64,000 nt of DNA from the NCBI RefSeq assembly GCF_003347495.1, contig NZ_QCXY01000001.1:682001-746000 (forward strand), given 5' to 3'. The stretch comes from Pleomorphovibrio marinus. GTDB taxonomy: Bacteria; Bacteroidota; Bacteroidia; Cytophagales; Cyclobacteriaceae. The first letter of the stretch is position 1. The number at the start of each line of letters is the position of its first letter. The position numbers and the translations under genes were made by a program. Shown here in pieces: positions 24,463-34,332 of this stretch. Below the pieces are notes generated by a model. The model ran no database searches, was not told the origin of the DNA, and was given only the letters and a program-made list of their open reading frames with translations.

Positions 24463-25443
24463 ATGAAAAAATTGGAAGTTTTGATAGTAGGTGGAGGCCC
24501 AATTGGCCTAGCCTGTGGAATAGAGTCACAAAAAAGCAATTTGGATTACCTGATTGTGGAAAAGGGGGTCTTAACCAACTCTATTTTTCATTACCCCTCC
24601 AACATGACGTTTTTCTCCACCTCGGAGAAGTTGGAAATGGCCAACATCCCTTTTATGTCTATTGCCAACAAACCAACCCGAACCGAAGCACTAGAATATT
24701 ACCGCAGGATAGTAAAGCACTACAAGCTGAAGATTAACCTCTACGAGGAGGTGAAATCGCTGGAAAAAGTGGAAGGGGGATTTAGGGTTAGCACCAGCAA
24801 GGACGAATACTATACCGAAAAATTGATACTGGCTACTGGGTTTTACGACTTGCCCAACAAGATGAACGTACCTGGCGAGGACCTTCCTAAGGTTTCCCAC
24901 TACTATAAAGAGCCCTGGCCCTATATTGGTCAAAAGATCATTGTGGTAGGAGGGGGAAATTCTGCTGTGGATGTGGCCTTAGAGACTTGGAGGAAGGGGG
25001 CAGATGTAACCATGGTGGTAATGAAGCCTACTATCGACCAAACCGTAAAATACTGGGTACTTCCGGATATCGAAAACCGCATCAAGGAGGGTTCCATCAA
25101 AGCCCATTTCAATACCACTATAAAATCCATTGAAAAAAGTACTGTCACAATTTCCACTCCAGAAGGGGAACTAACTTTGGAAAATGATTTTGTACTAGCC
25201 ATGACAGGGTACAGGCCCAATTTCGCTCTGTTGGACCAACTAGGCGTAGAACTGAGCTTAGATGAGCGAAAACGCCCTTGTTTAGACGGAAACAGCCAAG
25301 AATCCAATGTACCGGGTCTTTATTTGGCAGGGGTGGTATGTGGAGGATTGAATACCAGGGAGTTTTTTATTGAAAACACCATTGTACATGCAGAATCCAT
25401 AATAGGTGATATCGTCAAGAAGAAAACCTTACAGGCTCAATGA
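24463..25443 (+). CDS. ypdA: YpdA-family bacillithiol-disulfide reductase-like flavoprotein
   Basis: The 326-residue protein has two dinucleotide-binding sites: VLIVGGGPIGLACGIE at the N-terminus for FAD and IIVVGGGNSAVDVALE at about residue 160 for NADPH. ATGFYDLPNKMNVPGE and the C-terminal LYLAGVVCGG complete the thioredoxin-reductase-like fold. No CxxC active site is present, as expected for YpdA. In Firmicutes YpdA reduces bacillithiol disulfide; Bacteroidota also carry bacillithiol synthesis genes, though none is in this window. The last 7 bp overlap the convergent histidine kinase. Confidence 0.88.
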   Translation: MKKLEVLIVGGGPIGLACGIESQKSNLDYLIVEKGVLTNSIFHYPSNMTFFSTSEKLEMANIPFMSIANKPTRTEALEYYRRIVKHYKLKINLYEEVKSLEKVEGGFRVSTSKDEYYTEKLILATGFYDLPNKMNVPGEDLPKVSHYYKEPWPYIGQKIIVVGGGNSAVDVALETWRKGADVTMVVMKPTIDQTVKYWVLPDIENRIKEGSIKAHFNTTIKSIEKSTVTISTPEGELTLENDFVLAMTGYRPNFALLDQLGVELSLDERKRPCLDGNSQESNVPGLYLAGVVCGGLNTREFFIENTIVHAESIIGDIVKKKTLQAQ

Positions 25444-26753
25444 GGATTGGGTAATTGATAGCTCAAGGGCACTGCCAGAATAAAAGTAGTTCCCTTCCCT
25501 ACTTTACTGGTCACGCTTATCTTTCCCCCAAGTTTGCCGGCATTTTGATAACAAAGGTACAAGCCCATACCCGTTCCTTTTTCGTTTGCCGTTCCAAAAG
25601 TAGATTTTACTTCCAATTCAGAAAGACCGCTGATTTTGTTTGCCGGAATTCCTATTCCCGTATCTTCCACCTTAATCAAGGCCTCCTGCTCATTGTGGTT
25701 GATGGTTACCTTTACCTTTCCTCCTTCCTTGGTGAATTTTATGGCGTTTTGGATGAGGTTTCTCACTATAAGCAAGAGCCGGTCGGTTTCGATTTGCACC
25801 TCGGGGTTGTTCACATATTCCACCTCAAGTTCCAAGCCTTTTTGGTGAGCGATGGTGTTCATGATGCCAAGGGTATCAGTGAACAAGGTCTTTAGATCGA
25901 TGGCCTTTACCTTGTTGGTTTGGTTTTTGAGTTCAAGGGTGGACCATTCCAGGATGTCTTCTAGCAGATTGTGCGTTCTTTTGGTGCTTTTTAGCAACTC
26001 TTCGTGAAGAAAGGAGATTTCTTCCTTGGTAAGGTCATGGGAAGAATTGATTAGCTCCAAGGCCTGAAGTATGGACATCAGGGGATTTTTTAGGTCATGG
26101 GAAATGATAGCAATGATCTTGTCTTTTTGAAGGTTTGCATTGGATAGTTCCCGGTTAGCTACTGCAAGTTCCCTTTTCTTGATATCTGCATCCCTTTTTT
26201 GCACGGAGTAAAAATTCTTAAGGGTAAGTACCAAAAAGGTCAGTCCTATAATGGATGCAATGTAGATAAAGGTGTGATCCAGATAAACCAGATTATCATC
26301 CCCGTAATGGTTGGATATCCTATCCCCATAAAAAAGGCCTATGTAAAATAAAACCATAAAAAACACAAGGTTGACCAAGGTCCAGAAATAGGCTAATTTA
26401 GTGGGAGAGATGCATACCAGCACCAGTTGCATAATGAAAAAGAGATATACTGTTGGGCCTGATATCCCATCCTTGAGAAAGAAGCTGATAGCAATTGCAG
26501 GATAGGTCAGCCCACCAAAAATACACAATGCCAACTGGTACCTCTGCTTTACTCTAAGCTGGTACCATATCCACCAGAGAACTGGTAAAATAACAAAGGC
26601 TGCTATAGAAATGGCAAATTGACTGATAAAAAAATTATATACAGCCAATATAAAAACGTAAGCAGTCAAAATCCCAAGGGTGAGGTTGAATACCCACTTC
26701 TCCATCAAAATGGTCTCTTGCCAAAAAAGTAGTTTTTTTAGGGCCTTGATCAT
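25437..26753 (-). CDS. Membrane sensor histidine kinase, orphan
   Basis: The 438-residue protein has about six transmembrane helices in residues 20-175 and a coiled-coil linker near 180-210. The DHp helix carries the phospho-acceptor His in IAIISHDLKNPL. The ATPase domain has the N-box LIQNAIKFTKEGG, the G1 box VEDTGIGIP and the G2 box KGTGMGLYLC. There is no periplasmic sensor domain and no response regulator nearby. The input is unknown. It ends overlapping ypdA by 7 bp on the opposite strand. Confidence 0.9.
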   Translation of the reverse strand: MIKALKKLLFWQETILMEKWVFNLTLGILTAYVFILAVYNFFISQFAISIAAFVILPVLWWIWYQLRVKQRYQLALCIFGGLTYPAIAISFFLKDGISGPTVYLFFIMQLVLVCISPTKLAYFWTLVNLVFFMVLFYIGLFYGDRISNHYGDDNLVYLDHTFIYIASIIGLTFLVLTLKNFYSVQKRDADIKKRELAVANRELSNANLQKDKIIAIISHDLKNPLMSILQALELINSSHDLTKEEISFLHEELLKSTKRTHNLLEDILEWSTLELKNQTNKVKAIDLKTLFTDTLGIMNTIAHQKGLELEVEYVNNPEVQIETDRLLLIVRNLIQNAIKFTKEGGKVKVTINHNEQEALIKVEDTGIGIPANKISGLSELEVKSTFGTANEKGTGMGLYLCYQNAGKLGGKISVTSKVGKGTTFILAVPLSYQLPNPH

Positions 26754-26796
26754 CTACTAATCGAAGTTATTATCCCGTTTCTCATTAGCTATCTGA

Positions 26797-28422
26797 TCAT
26801 TCGAAGACTGAAACAAATTTAAATTTGCGACCATCAAAAAGTCCTTTGTCACTTAATTTCAATTCAGGAATGACCAAAAGGGCCATAAAACTCAATGTCA
26901 TGAAGGGAGAAGCCAATTTACTCCCCATACCTTTGGCCATCTTATCCAATTCCATGTAGGTTTTGGCCACTTCATACCCATCCTCTGAGGACATAAGGCC
27001 AGCTACTGGAAGGGGTAGGGACTTAAGCGAGCCTCCATCATAGGCCGACAAGCCCCCTTTGGTCTCAATTACAGCATTTACGGCTTCCTTCAAGGCTTCA
27101 TCACTACTACCCACTGCTATAATATTATGGGAATCGTGTGCCACCGAAGAAGCAATGGCACCCTTTTTAATGCCGAATCCTCGAATATAGGCTAAGGAAG
27201 GTGCTGCTTGTTGATATCTGTTGATTACGGCTATTTTCAATATGTCATTTTGTAAATCCGGCAAACCTCCATTTCTAACTGGGATTTTTTCCCAATCTGT
27301 CATTAATTGACCTTCTTTGGCAACAATAACATTTAAACTACCCCCCTTTGTTTTGCATGAAAATTCGTCTGTACTTAATTTTCCAATATCAAATTTATTA
27401 ATAATTTTATTATTTTCCGAATGAATATAATTTATACCTTTCTCATAGACCAATTGCCCAAAGATATAGGTGGCTTCCACCTCAAAATCCAACAAATCCC
27501 TGACTAGGATGAAATCCGCATGATCCCCTACCCGTAATAACCCAACATCTAGTCCGTAATGCTGCACTGGGTTTAGGGAAGCTGCCCTGAGCACGTCAAA
27601 AATATCTTTCCCCTTTGCCAAAGCCCTTGCCGCAAGTTGATTGATGTGCCCTTCCAACAAGCTGTCAGGGTGCTTATCGTCGGAGCAAAACATTAGGCGA
27701 TCCGGATGCTTGTCCATCAAGTCGATCAATGCCTCGAAGTTCTTGGCCGCACTACCTTCCCTTATGGCTACCTTCATTCCCAACCTTATTTTATTTTGCG
27801 CCTCCTCGTAGGTAAAACACTCATGATCGGTACTTATACCTGCTGCTGCATAACGGTCCGCCTCTTCTCCCAATAAGCCTGGGGCATGTCCATCTATGGG
27901 TTTACCGAATTTCTTAGCCAAGGCCAATTTTGCCATCACTTCTTCGTCCTTATGGATTACACCTGGCCAGTTCATCATTTCAGCCAAATAGCAAATTTCC
28001 GGTCTGGAAAGCAATTGTTCGGTTTCCCCTAGCCCAAAATTTGCGCCAGCAGTTTCGAAGGAGGTAGCTGGCACGCAGGAGGGGGCACCAAAATAAAATT
28101 TCAGTGGAACACTTTTGCCGTTTTCAATCATATAATCCACTCCCTCCAATCCACAAACATTGGCAATTTCGTGAGGGTCTGATACGGTGGCTACTGTGCC
28201 GTGGACCACCGCCAGTTTGGCAAATTCAGAGGGGACTAAAAGGGAAGATTCAATATGCACATGCGCATCCACGAAGCCCGGTAAGATAAATACCCTGGGC
28301 GCATCATCTAACTTGATGATACTGTGTATCTTGTTGTTTTTGACAATTACCTCTGCCGGATAAATGCTTCGCTCAAAAATGTCAACCAATTGGCCTTTTA
28401 TGCTAAAATTGTTGTTTTCCAT
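26797..28422 (-). CDS. ade: Adenine deaminase
   Basis: The 541-residue enzyme converts adenine to hypoxanthine for purine salvage. It has the amidohydrolase start FVDAHVHIESSLLVPSEFAK (metal-binding HxH), the GHAPGL and STDHECFTYEEA histidines, FCSDDKHPD with the catalytic Asp, and the C-terminal subdomain with SVAHDSHNIIAVG typical of the bacterial Ade family. The length fits. It is monocistronic and divergent from cmk. Confidence 0.95.
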   Translation of the reverse strand: MENNNFSIKGQLVDIFERSIYPAEVIVKNNKIHSIIKLDDAPRVFILPGFVDAHVHIESSLLVPSEFAKLAVVHGTVATVSDPHEIANVCGLEGVDYMIENGKSVPLKFYFGAPSCVPATSFETAGANFGLGETEQLLSRPEICYLAEMMNWPGVIHKDEEVMAKLALAKKFGKPIDGHAPGLLGEEADRYAAAGISTDHECFTYEEAQNKIRLGMKVAIREGSAAKNFEALIDLMDKHPDRLMFCSDDKHPDSLLEGHINQLAARALAKGKDIFDVLRAASLNPVQHYGLDVGLLRVGDHADFILVRDLLDFEVEATYIFGQLVYEKGINYIHSENNKIINKFDIGKLSTDEFSCKTKGGSLNVIVAKEGQLMTDWEKIPVRNGGLPDLQNDILKIAVINRYQQAAPSLAYIRGFGIKKGAIASSVAHDSHNIIAVGSSDEALKEAVNAVIETKGGLSAYDGGSLKSLPLPVAGLMSSEDGYEVAKTYMELDKMAKGMGSKLASPFMTLSFMALLVIPELKLSDKGLFDGRKFKFVSVFE

Positions 28423-28522
28423 TCTATCCTAGTTATTCAAGTTGAGTGAAAGTCCTTCCTTAACGGGGTAAATAAAAACTCCATTAGCTCCCCAGATATT
28501 CCCATAATCGAATTAAAACCAC

Positions 28523-28530
28523 TATATTTG
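28523..28530 (+). promoter_or_regulatory. Possible -7 box upstream of cmk
   Basis: TATATTTG fits TAnnTTTG, but no good -33 TTG box lies 17-21 nt upstream. A start near 28537 would leave no leader for an ATG at 28538, which supports the later ATG at 28574 for cmk. Confidence 0.35.
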
Positions 28531-28573
28531 CACCCGAATGTTCAATAATGGCCATATTTCTGTTTCACTTTTA

Positions 28574-29251
28574 ATGAAAAAAATCATAATAGCGATTGAT
28601 GGATTTTCCGGTTGTGGCAAAAGCACAACGGCAAAAGCGGTGGCCAAAGCTCTTCAATACACCTATATTGATTCAGGTGCCATGTACAGGAGTGCAACCC
28701 TTCATTTTTTAAAGCAATCCACCAATTTAGACAATCTTGACGAAATAAAGCAATCCATAGGCCAACTACAGCTTGAATTCAGGGTCAATGGTGAAGGTGG
28801 AGCACAAAAGGTTTTCTTAAACGGGATAGATGTAGAAGAGGATATCCGTGGGATGGAGGTAAATACCCAAGTAAGTAGGGTAAGCAAGATAAAGGAAGTA
28901 AGGGTACAGTTGGTGAATATGCAGCGTAAACTGGGCAAGGCCAAAGGGGTAGTAATGGATGGCAGGGACATCGGCACGGTGGTTTTTCCCGATGCGGAGC
29001 TCAAGGTTTTTATGACTGCGGACTTGGATATCAGAGCAAAGAGAAGGCAGAAAGAAATGCTGGAAAAAGGCAAGGAAGTTTCCTTGGACCTTATAAAACA
29101 AAACCTTTCGGACAGGGATTTACAAGATAGTACTCGTGAAGAAAGCCCGCTCAAAAAGGCAGCGGATGCTGTGGAGCTAGACACCAGTAACTTGGCCTTT
29201 GATGAGCAGGTAAATGCCATCCTTAATCTTGCCAAAGAGAGAATGAACTGA
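28574..29251 (+). CDS. cmk: (d)CMP kinase
   Basis: The 225-residue enzyme phosphorylates CMP and dCMP. It starts MKKIIIAIDGFSGCGKSTTAK, with the P-loop at residues 9-17, then DSGAMYRS for substrate binding, VVMDGRDIGTVVFPDA in the CMP-binding core and RRQKEM in the lid. An in-frame ATG 36 bp upstream would add a non-homologous leader, so the ATG at 28574 is used. ispH follows 12 bp downstream, an arrangement seen in other bacteria. Confidence 0.95.
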   Translation: MKKIIIAIDGFSGCGKSTTAKAVAKALQYTYIDSGAMYRSATLHFLKQSTNLDNLDEIKQSIGQLQLEFRVNGEGGAQKVFLNGIDVEEDIRGMEVNTQVSRVSKIKEVRVQLVNMQRKLGKAKGVVMDGRDIGTVVFPDAELKVFMTADLDIRAKRRQKEMLEKGKEVSLDLIKQNLSDRDLQDSTREESPLKKAADAVELDTSNLAFDEQVNAILNLAKERMN

Positions 29252-29263
29252 ATCGAATTCGAA

Positions 29264-30163
29264 ATGGAAGTTACGATAGACAAAAACTCAGGGTATTGCT
29301 TCGGCGTTGAATATGCCATACAGATGGCAGAGGACGAGATGCGTGATTCCGATAAGCTTTACTGCCTTGGGGATATCGTCCATAATGACATGGAGGTGAA
29401 GCGCCTGAGCGGCAAGGGACTTGTTGTGATAGACAGGGAGCAGTTGAAATGCCTTCGCAATTGTAAGGTACTTATCCGGGCACATGGAGAGCCACCGGAG
29501 ACTTACAAAACGGCTATCGAAAACAACATTGAACTTATTGATGCCTCCTGCCCAGTGGTGCTGAAGCTACAGCATCGGGTGAAGACCGCGTTTGATAAGA
29601 TGGAACGGGAAAAAGGGCAAATCGTTATCTATGGCAAAAAGGGACATGCCGAGGTGATAGGGCTCACGGGTCAAACCTTGGAAAAGGCCTTGGTAGTGAT
29701 GGAGGAAAAGGACCTTGAAAGCATAGATTTTACACGTCCAGTGACCCTTTTCAGCCAGACTACCAAAAGCACAAAAGGGTTTTATGAGTTGAAAGAAAAG
29801 ATTGAGGAAAGAATAAAAGCTACCAAAGGAAGTTTAACAGAGGTGGACTTTAACGCAAATGACTCCATTTGCCGACAAGTTTCCAACCGAGAACCGCAAT
29901 TGACGCAGTTTTCAAAAGTAAACGATGTAGTCATCTTTGTGGCAGGGAAAAAGAGCTCCAACGGAAAAGCCCTTTACCAAGTATGTAAAGGAATCAATCA
30001 CAGGAGTTATTTTGTGGAGAGCGAAGAAGATATAAATGTGGATTGGTTTTACCCGGAAGACAAAGTTGGCATCTGTGGTGCCACTTCCACTCCAATGTGG
30101 TTAATGGAAAGGGTGAAAGAGTATATACTTTCTAAATCCGGCGAATATATCTTAACAGAATAA
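29264..30163 (+). CDS. ispH: 4-hydroxy-3-methylbut-2-enyl diphosphate reductase
   Basis: The 299-residue enzyme performs the last step of the MEP isoprenoid pathway. All three 4Fe-4S-binding cysteines are visible: Cys12 in NSGYCFGVEYA, one in DASCPVVLK near 96 and one in NDSICRQVSNRE near 206. RAHGEPPE and ICGATSTP are also conserved. It is the second gene of the cmk-ispH pair. A weak hairpin with AGTCCT/AGGACT arms follows near 30171-30187 but lacks a strong T-tract. Confidence 0.96.
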   Translation: MEVTIDKNSGYCFGVEYAIQMAEDEMRDSDKLYCLGDIVHNDMEVKRLSGKGLVVIDREQLKCLRNCKVLIRAHGEPPETYKTAIENNIELIDASCPVVLKLQHRVKTAFDKMEREKGQIVIYGKKGHAEVIGLTGQTLEKALVVMEEKDLESIDFTRPVTLFSQTTKSTKGFYELKEKIEERIKATKGSLTEVDFNANDSICRQVSNREPQLTQFSKVNDVVIFVAGKKSSNGKALYQVCKGINHRSYFVESEEDINVDWFYPEDKVGICGATSTPMWLMERVKEYILSKSGEYILTE

Positions 30164-30278
30164 GCAGATAAAAGTCCTTTAGGACTCTTAATATTCACAG
30201 AATTATCTTCTCAAAACTGATGTAATTTATTAGATTTGAGGCGTTTTTAACAAGATTATTCAGTTATAAATTAAAAAT

Positions 30279-31643
30279 ATGTCGAAACTTATTAAGCTTA
30301 AGAAAGGGTTTGATATAAAATTGGCAGGAAAGGCCAAAACGGAAGTTAAGTCCTTTCCTTCTGTCAAAACCTTCGCCATAAAGCCAACTGACTTTGTAGG
30401 GATGCAAAGACCTAAGGTTTTGGTTAAGGAGGGTGATACCGTGAAAGCAGGTACCCCGATCTTGTATGACAAGAAGATGGAAAAGGTTCAGATTGTGGCT
30501 CCTATATCAGGAGAAGTGGTTGAAGTAAAACGGGGTGAGAAACGAAAATTGTTGGAAATCAAGATCCTTGCAGATGAGGAAAACACCTTCGTACAATTTG
30601 AGAAATATTCGGAAGCCGATTTACAAGCCGCCAGTAAGGAGAAATTAGTGGACCATATGGCCCAAGCAGGTGTATGGCCACAGATCATCCAACGTCCTTT
30701 TGGCATCGTCGCCAACCCGGATGACAATCCCAAATCCATTTTCATTACAGGTTTCGATACACATCCACTTGCTCCGGACTATGGCATGCTGCTTAAGGGC
30801 CAGGAGCAATACTTCCAGGCAGGGATAGAAATCCTCAAAAAACTTACCACCGGAAAGGTCCACCTTGGGCTTGACGGAAGCAAAGAAACCCCGGTAGTTT
30901 TTGCCCAGACCAAAGGCGTGGAAATAACCAAGTACACGGGTTCCCATCCTGCTGGCAACGTGGGCGTTCACATCCACCACCATGACCCCATTAATAAAGG
31001 GGAGATGGTATGGACAGTAAATCCTTTTGGTGTTGCACAAATCGGAAAGCTATTTCTCAACGGCGTCTACGATGCCTCCAAGGTAATTGCCATTACCGGT
31101 TCTGAAGTAAAGGATGCTGTATATACCGCCACCTATCTCGGGGCTTGCGTGGATAGTTTCGTAAAGGGCAACTTGAAAAATGAACATGTACGAGTGGTTT
31201 CCGGTAATGTGCTCACCGGAGAAAAAATCAACAGAGATGGGTATATCGGTTATTACGACCATCAAATCTCGGTGATCCCTGAAGGGGATTACTACGAATT
31301 CCTGGGGTGGATGAAGCCCACAGCTGAGAAGTTGAGTTACCACAAGGCCTTAGGTCTCCTTTCCTTCTTATTTCCCAATAAGGAATATGTGCTGGACTCC
31401 AACACCAGGGGAGAAGAAAGGGCCTTTGTACAAACAGGTGTCTTCGAAAGTGTAACTCCCATGGACATTTTTCCGGTCTATTTGCTTAAAGCCATCATGG
31501 CAGAGGATTATGATGACATGGAGGAACTGGGCATCTATGAAGTCATAGAGGAAGACTTGGCTCTCTGCGAATTTGTAGATGTGTCCAAACACCCTGTCCA
31601 GGAATTAGTTAGAAAAGGTATAGAACTGATACAATATAGTTAA
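30279..31643 (+). CDS. nqrA: Na+-translocating NADH:quinone reductase subunit A
   Basis: The 454-residue cytoplasmic-side subunit opens KLIKLKKGFDIKLAGKAK and contains the biotinyl/lipoyl-like VKEGDTVKAGTPILYDK and PISGEVVEVKRGEKRK. These are typical NqrA features, as are GFDTHPLAPDY and THIHHHDP-like VGVHIHHHDPINKGE. It begins the nqrABCDE run. TAGATTTG at 30231-30238 could be a -7 promoter box, but no -33 box is clear. Confidence 0.95.
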   Translation: MSKLIKLKKGFDIKLAGKAKTEVKSFPSVKTFAIKPTDFVGMQRPKVLVKEGDTVKAGTPILYDKKMEKVQIVAPISGEVVEVKRGEKRKLLEIKILADEENTFVQFEKYSEADLQAASKEKLVDHMAQAGVWPQIIQRPFGIVANPDDNPKSIFITGFDTHPLAPDYGMLLKGQEQYFQAGIEILKKLTTGKVHLGLDGSKETPVVFAQTKGVEITKYTGSHPAGNVGVHIHHHDPINKGEMVWTVNPFGVAQIGKLFLNGVYDASKVIAITGSEVKDAVYTATYLGACVDSFVKGNLKNEHVRVVSGNVLTGEKINRDGYIGYYDHQISVIPEGDYYEFLGWMKPTAEKLSYHKALGLLSFLFPNKEYVLDSNTRGEERAFVQTGVFESVTPMDIFPVYLLKAIMAEDYDDMEELGIYEVIEEDLALCEFVDVSKHPVQELVRKGIELIQYS

Positions 31644-31649
31644 TACAAT

Positions 31650-32852
31650 ATGAAGTTTTTACGAGACCTGTTAGATAAACAGAAGCCCCTTTTTCAGAAA
31701 GGTGGCAAATTGGAAAACTTGTATTATTTGTATGAGGCAGGAGAGACTTTTATGTTTACTCCTAACCATACAACTGCTGCAAGAGGTGCCCAAGTAAGAG
31801 ACGCCATAGACCTTAAACGGATGATGATCACGGTGGTGATTGCCATGATCCCCTGCTTGCTCTTTGGTATTTACAATACCGGACATATGCATTTCCTGGC
31901 AGTGGGAGAAGATGCCAGTTTCGGGGATAAAGTGTTGTTGGGACTGGAATTGGTTTTGCCCATCGTATTGGTTTCCTATGCTTCTGGAGGGCTGGTGGAG
32001 GCAATCTTTGCGGTAGTCCGTAAACACCCCATTAACGAGGGTTTTCTTGTTACAGGCATGTTGATACCCTTAGTAGTGCCTGCTACCATCCCCTTGTGGC
32101 AAGTTGCTCTGGCGACGGTTTTTGCAGTAATTATTGCAAAAGAGGTATTTGGAGGAACTGGAATGAACATCCTTAACGTTGCTATGACTGCAAGGGCGTT
32201 CTTATACTTTGCTTATCCTGCTCAAATTTCAGGTGACCAGGTGTGGACTTATATTGGAGACAAAACACCGGTAGATGGGTTTTCTGGTGCTACTGCTTTG
32301 GCAGTAACCTACCAATCTGGTCAGGATGGTGTCAACGCCGTTTCCGAATTGGCGGAACACAATTCTTCCATAATGGAGGGAATGTTTGGCTTTGCGAATA
32401 TGTTCTTCGGGTTTATTCCGGGCTCCATTGGAGAAACATCTACCTTGATGGTATTGATAGGAGCGGCCATACTCCTGCTTACAGGAGTGGCCAGTTGGAA
32501 GGTGATGTTAAGTGCCTTCGGAGGGGCTTATGTGATGGCCTTAGTTATGCAACTACTTGCAGTAAATGAATTTATGGCCTTACCTGCCCACTACCACCTG
32601 GTAATTGGGGGAATCGCCTTCGGAATTGTCTTTATGGCCACTGACCCTGTCTCTGCCGCGCAGACAGAAAAAGGGAAATGGATATACGGAGCAATGATCG
32701 GAATCCTAACCATAGTAATCAGGGTCACAAACCCCGCCTATCCGGAGGGTATTATGTTGGCCGTTCTGTTTATGAATGTTTTTGCTCCGCTTATTGACCA
32801 CTATGTAGTATTAGGAAACAAAAAAAGGAGGTTACAACGTGCAACAGTCTAA
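31650..32852 (+). CDS. nqrB: Na+-NQR subunit B
   Basis: The 400-residue membrane subunit has about ten hydrophobic helices. The covalent FMN site is visible as DGFSGATALAVT, where the Thr carries FMN. MATDPVSAAQTEKGKWIYG and FGGTGMNILNVAM are other family signatures. It starts 6 bp after nqrA and its end overlaps nqrC by 14 bp. Confidence 0.95.
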   Translation: MKFLRDLLDKQKPLFQKGGKLENLYYLYEAGETFMFTPNHTTAARGAQVRDAIDLKRMMITVVIAMIPCLLFGIYNTGHMHFLAVGEDASFGDKVLLGLELVLPIVLVSYASGGLVEAIFAVVRKHPINEGFLVTGMLIPLVVPATIPLWQVALATVFAVIIAKEVFGGTGMNILNVAMTARAFLYFAYPAQISGDQVWTYIGDKTPVDGFSGATALAVTYQSGQDGVNAVSELAEHNSSIMEGMFGFANMFFGFIPGSIGETSTLMVLIGAAILLLTGVASWKVMLSAFGGAYVMALVMQLLAVNEFMALPAHYHLVIGGIAFGIVFMATDPVSAAQTEKGKWIYGAMIGILTIVIRVTNPAYPEGIMLAVLFMNVFAPLIDHYVVLGNKKRRLQRATV

Positions 32853-33606
32853 TGCTTATGTGATTACATTTAGTGTAATCCTTACCGTAATTTTGGGTTT
32901 ATTGCTCTCTGGGACATCAGAGGTGCTTAGACCCATACAAAAGAAGGCCGAGGAACTCGATACCAAAAAGCAGATTTTGGGAGCGGTGATGCAACCATCT
33001 GAGATCAGGAACATGAAGGATGAAGAAATAGAAGCATTCTATGATAGCCGGATCGCATCTAAAGTAGTGAATATTGAAGGTGAAGAGGTGGAGGAAGACA
33101 AGGACGGAACGCCCGTAAATGCGGAAACCGTGGATGTAGGCAAAAACTATAAAAGGGCACCGGAAGATAGGCTGTATCCAGTGTTTATTTACCATGAAGA
33201 TGGAAATGAAGAAGAAGTTATCGCATATATCCTTCCTGTGTATGGAAATGGACTTTGGGACAACATCTGGGGATACCTTGCCTTGCAAACGGATTTATCT
33301 ACTATAGAGGGAGTTACATTCTCCCACGCTGGTGAAACACCTGGTCTTGGAGCCAGAATCACTTCATCAGACGTTCAAAGCAGGTTTACCGGGAAAACCA
33401 TCTACGACGAAGGAGGATCTCTACAATCTGTTTCCATGCAGAAAGGGGAAGGCCGAGATTATTCTGATGATCCTCATAAGGTGGATGGACTCTCCGGAGC
33501 CACCATTACCGCTGAAGGGGTTAACAAAATGATCAGGAGCTACATGAGTCATTATGAGGCCTACCTCAACCGCAAAAAAGACGAAAAAGAGATTGCCCTA
33601 AACTAA
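32839..33606 (+). CDS. nqrC: Na+-NQR subunit C
   Basis: The 255-residue subunit has one N-terminal transmembrane helix and a large periplasmic domain. The second covalent FMN site is seen in VDGLSGATITAEGVN near residue 220. It starts with GTG inside the end of nqrB; the first residues after the start, NAYVITFSVILTVILG, are the membrane anchor, which supports that start. Confidence 0.94.
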   Translation: MQQSNAYVITFSVILTVILGLLLSGTSEVLRPIQKKAEELDTKKQILGAVMQPSEIRNMKDEEIEAFYDSRIASKVVNIEGEEVEEDKDGTPVNAETVDVGKNYKRAPEDRLYPVFIYHEDGNEEEVIAYILPVYGNGLWDNIWGYLALQTDLSTIEGVTFSHAGETPGLGARITSSDVQSRFTGKTIYDEGGSLQSVSMQKGEGRDYSDDPHKVDGLSGATITAEGVNKMIRSYMSHYEAYLNRKKDEKEIALN

Positions 33607-33633
33607 TCGAGAACGTTTCAATACAATCTTATT

Positions 33634-34320
33634 ATGAGTACAGAAACCGCCGAAAAGAAAGAAGAAATAAAAAAAGACGCAGAAGCTTTATTGTCCAAAA
33701 GGAGAAAAAAGCTGATTAGCGACCCTTTGGTTGACGATAACCCTATTACCATACAGGTATTGGGGATCTGTTCTGCACTTGCGGTGACCACCCAAATGCA
33801 ACCAACCCTGGTGATGGCGCTGTCTGTGATATTTGTAATGGTGATGGCCAACCTCACCATTTCCCTACTGAGAGACAAAATCCCCACACGGGTGAGGATA
33901 ATTGTACAGTTAGCCGTGATCGCCACCTTGGTGACATTGGTAAATGAAGTTTTGAAGGCCTTCGCCTTCGATATGTACAAAGAGCTTTCTGTCTTTGTGG
34001 GACTTATCATCACCAACTGTATCGTTATGGGTAGGTTAGAGGCATTTGCCTTGGGCAACAAACCTTACGATTCTGTTTTAGACGGCTTCGGAAGTGCCTT
34101 GGGTTACAGTTGGATCATCTTGGCAGTAGCCTTTTTCAGGGAGCTATGGGGGTCCGGTTCGCTATTCGGAGTACCTATCTTTGATGCCGTTTCTGGAATT
34201 TTTGGAGAAGACTTCCAGTTGGCTACCAATGGCCTAATGGTGACACCCGTGGGTGCATTTATCATCCTTGGGCTTATCATTTGGGTACAGCGTACCAAGA
34301 CTGGTTATGTAGAACATTAA
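33634..34320 (+). CDS. nqrD: Na+-NQR subunit D
   Basis: The 228-residue subunit has six hydrophobic helices and the NqrD/RnfE signature LIITNCIVMGRLEAFAL, whose Cys helps hold the intramembrane Fe centre shared with NqrE. The N-terminal 40 residues are a charged cytoplasmic extension (KKEEIKKDAEALLSKRRKK). It lies 27 bp after nqrC and 12 bp before nqrE. Confidence 0.95.
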   Translation: MSTETAEKKEEIKKDAEALLSKRRKKLISDPLVDDNPITIQVLGICSALAVTTQMQPTLVMALSVIFVMVMANLTISLLRDKIPTRVRIIVQLAVIATLVTLVNEVLKAFAFDMYKELSVFVGLIITNCIVMGRLEAFALGNKPYDSVLDGFGSALGYSWIILAVAFFRELWGSGSLFGVPIFDAVSGIFGEDFQLATNGLMVTPVGAFIILGLIIWVQRTKTGYVEH

Positions 34321-34332
34321 ATCTCAAAAAGA

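Noticed and set aside
28702-29319. Minus-strand open frame of 205 codons over cmk
   Set aside because: It is Ser/Leu-rich antisense of cmk and starts inside ispH.
30164-30278. Possible tRNA between ispH and nqrA
   Set aside because: The only structure is a short AGTCCT/AGGACT hairpin; there is no cloverleaf and no T-arm sequence.
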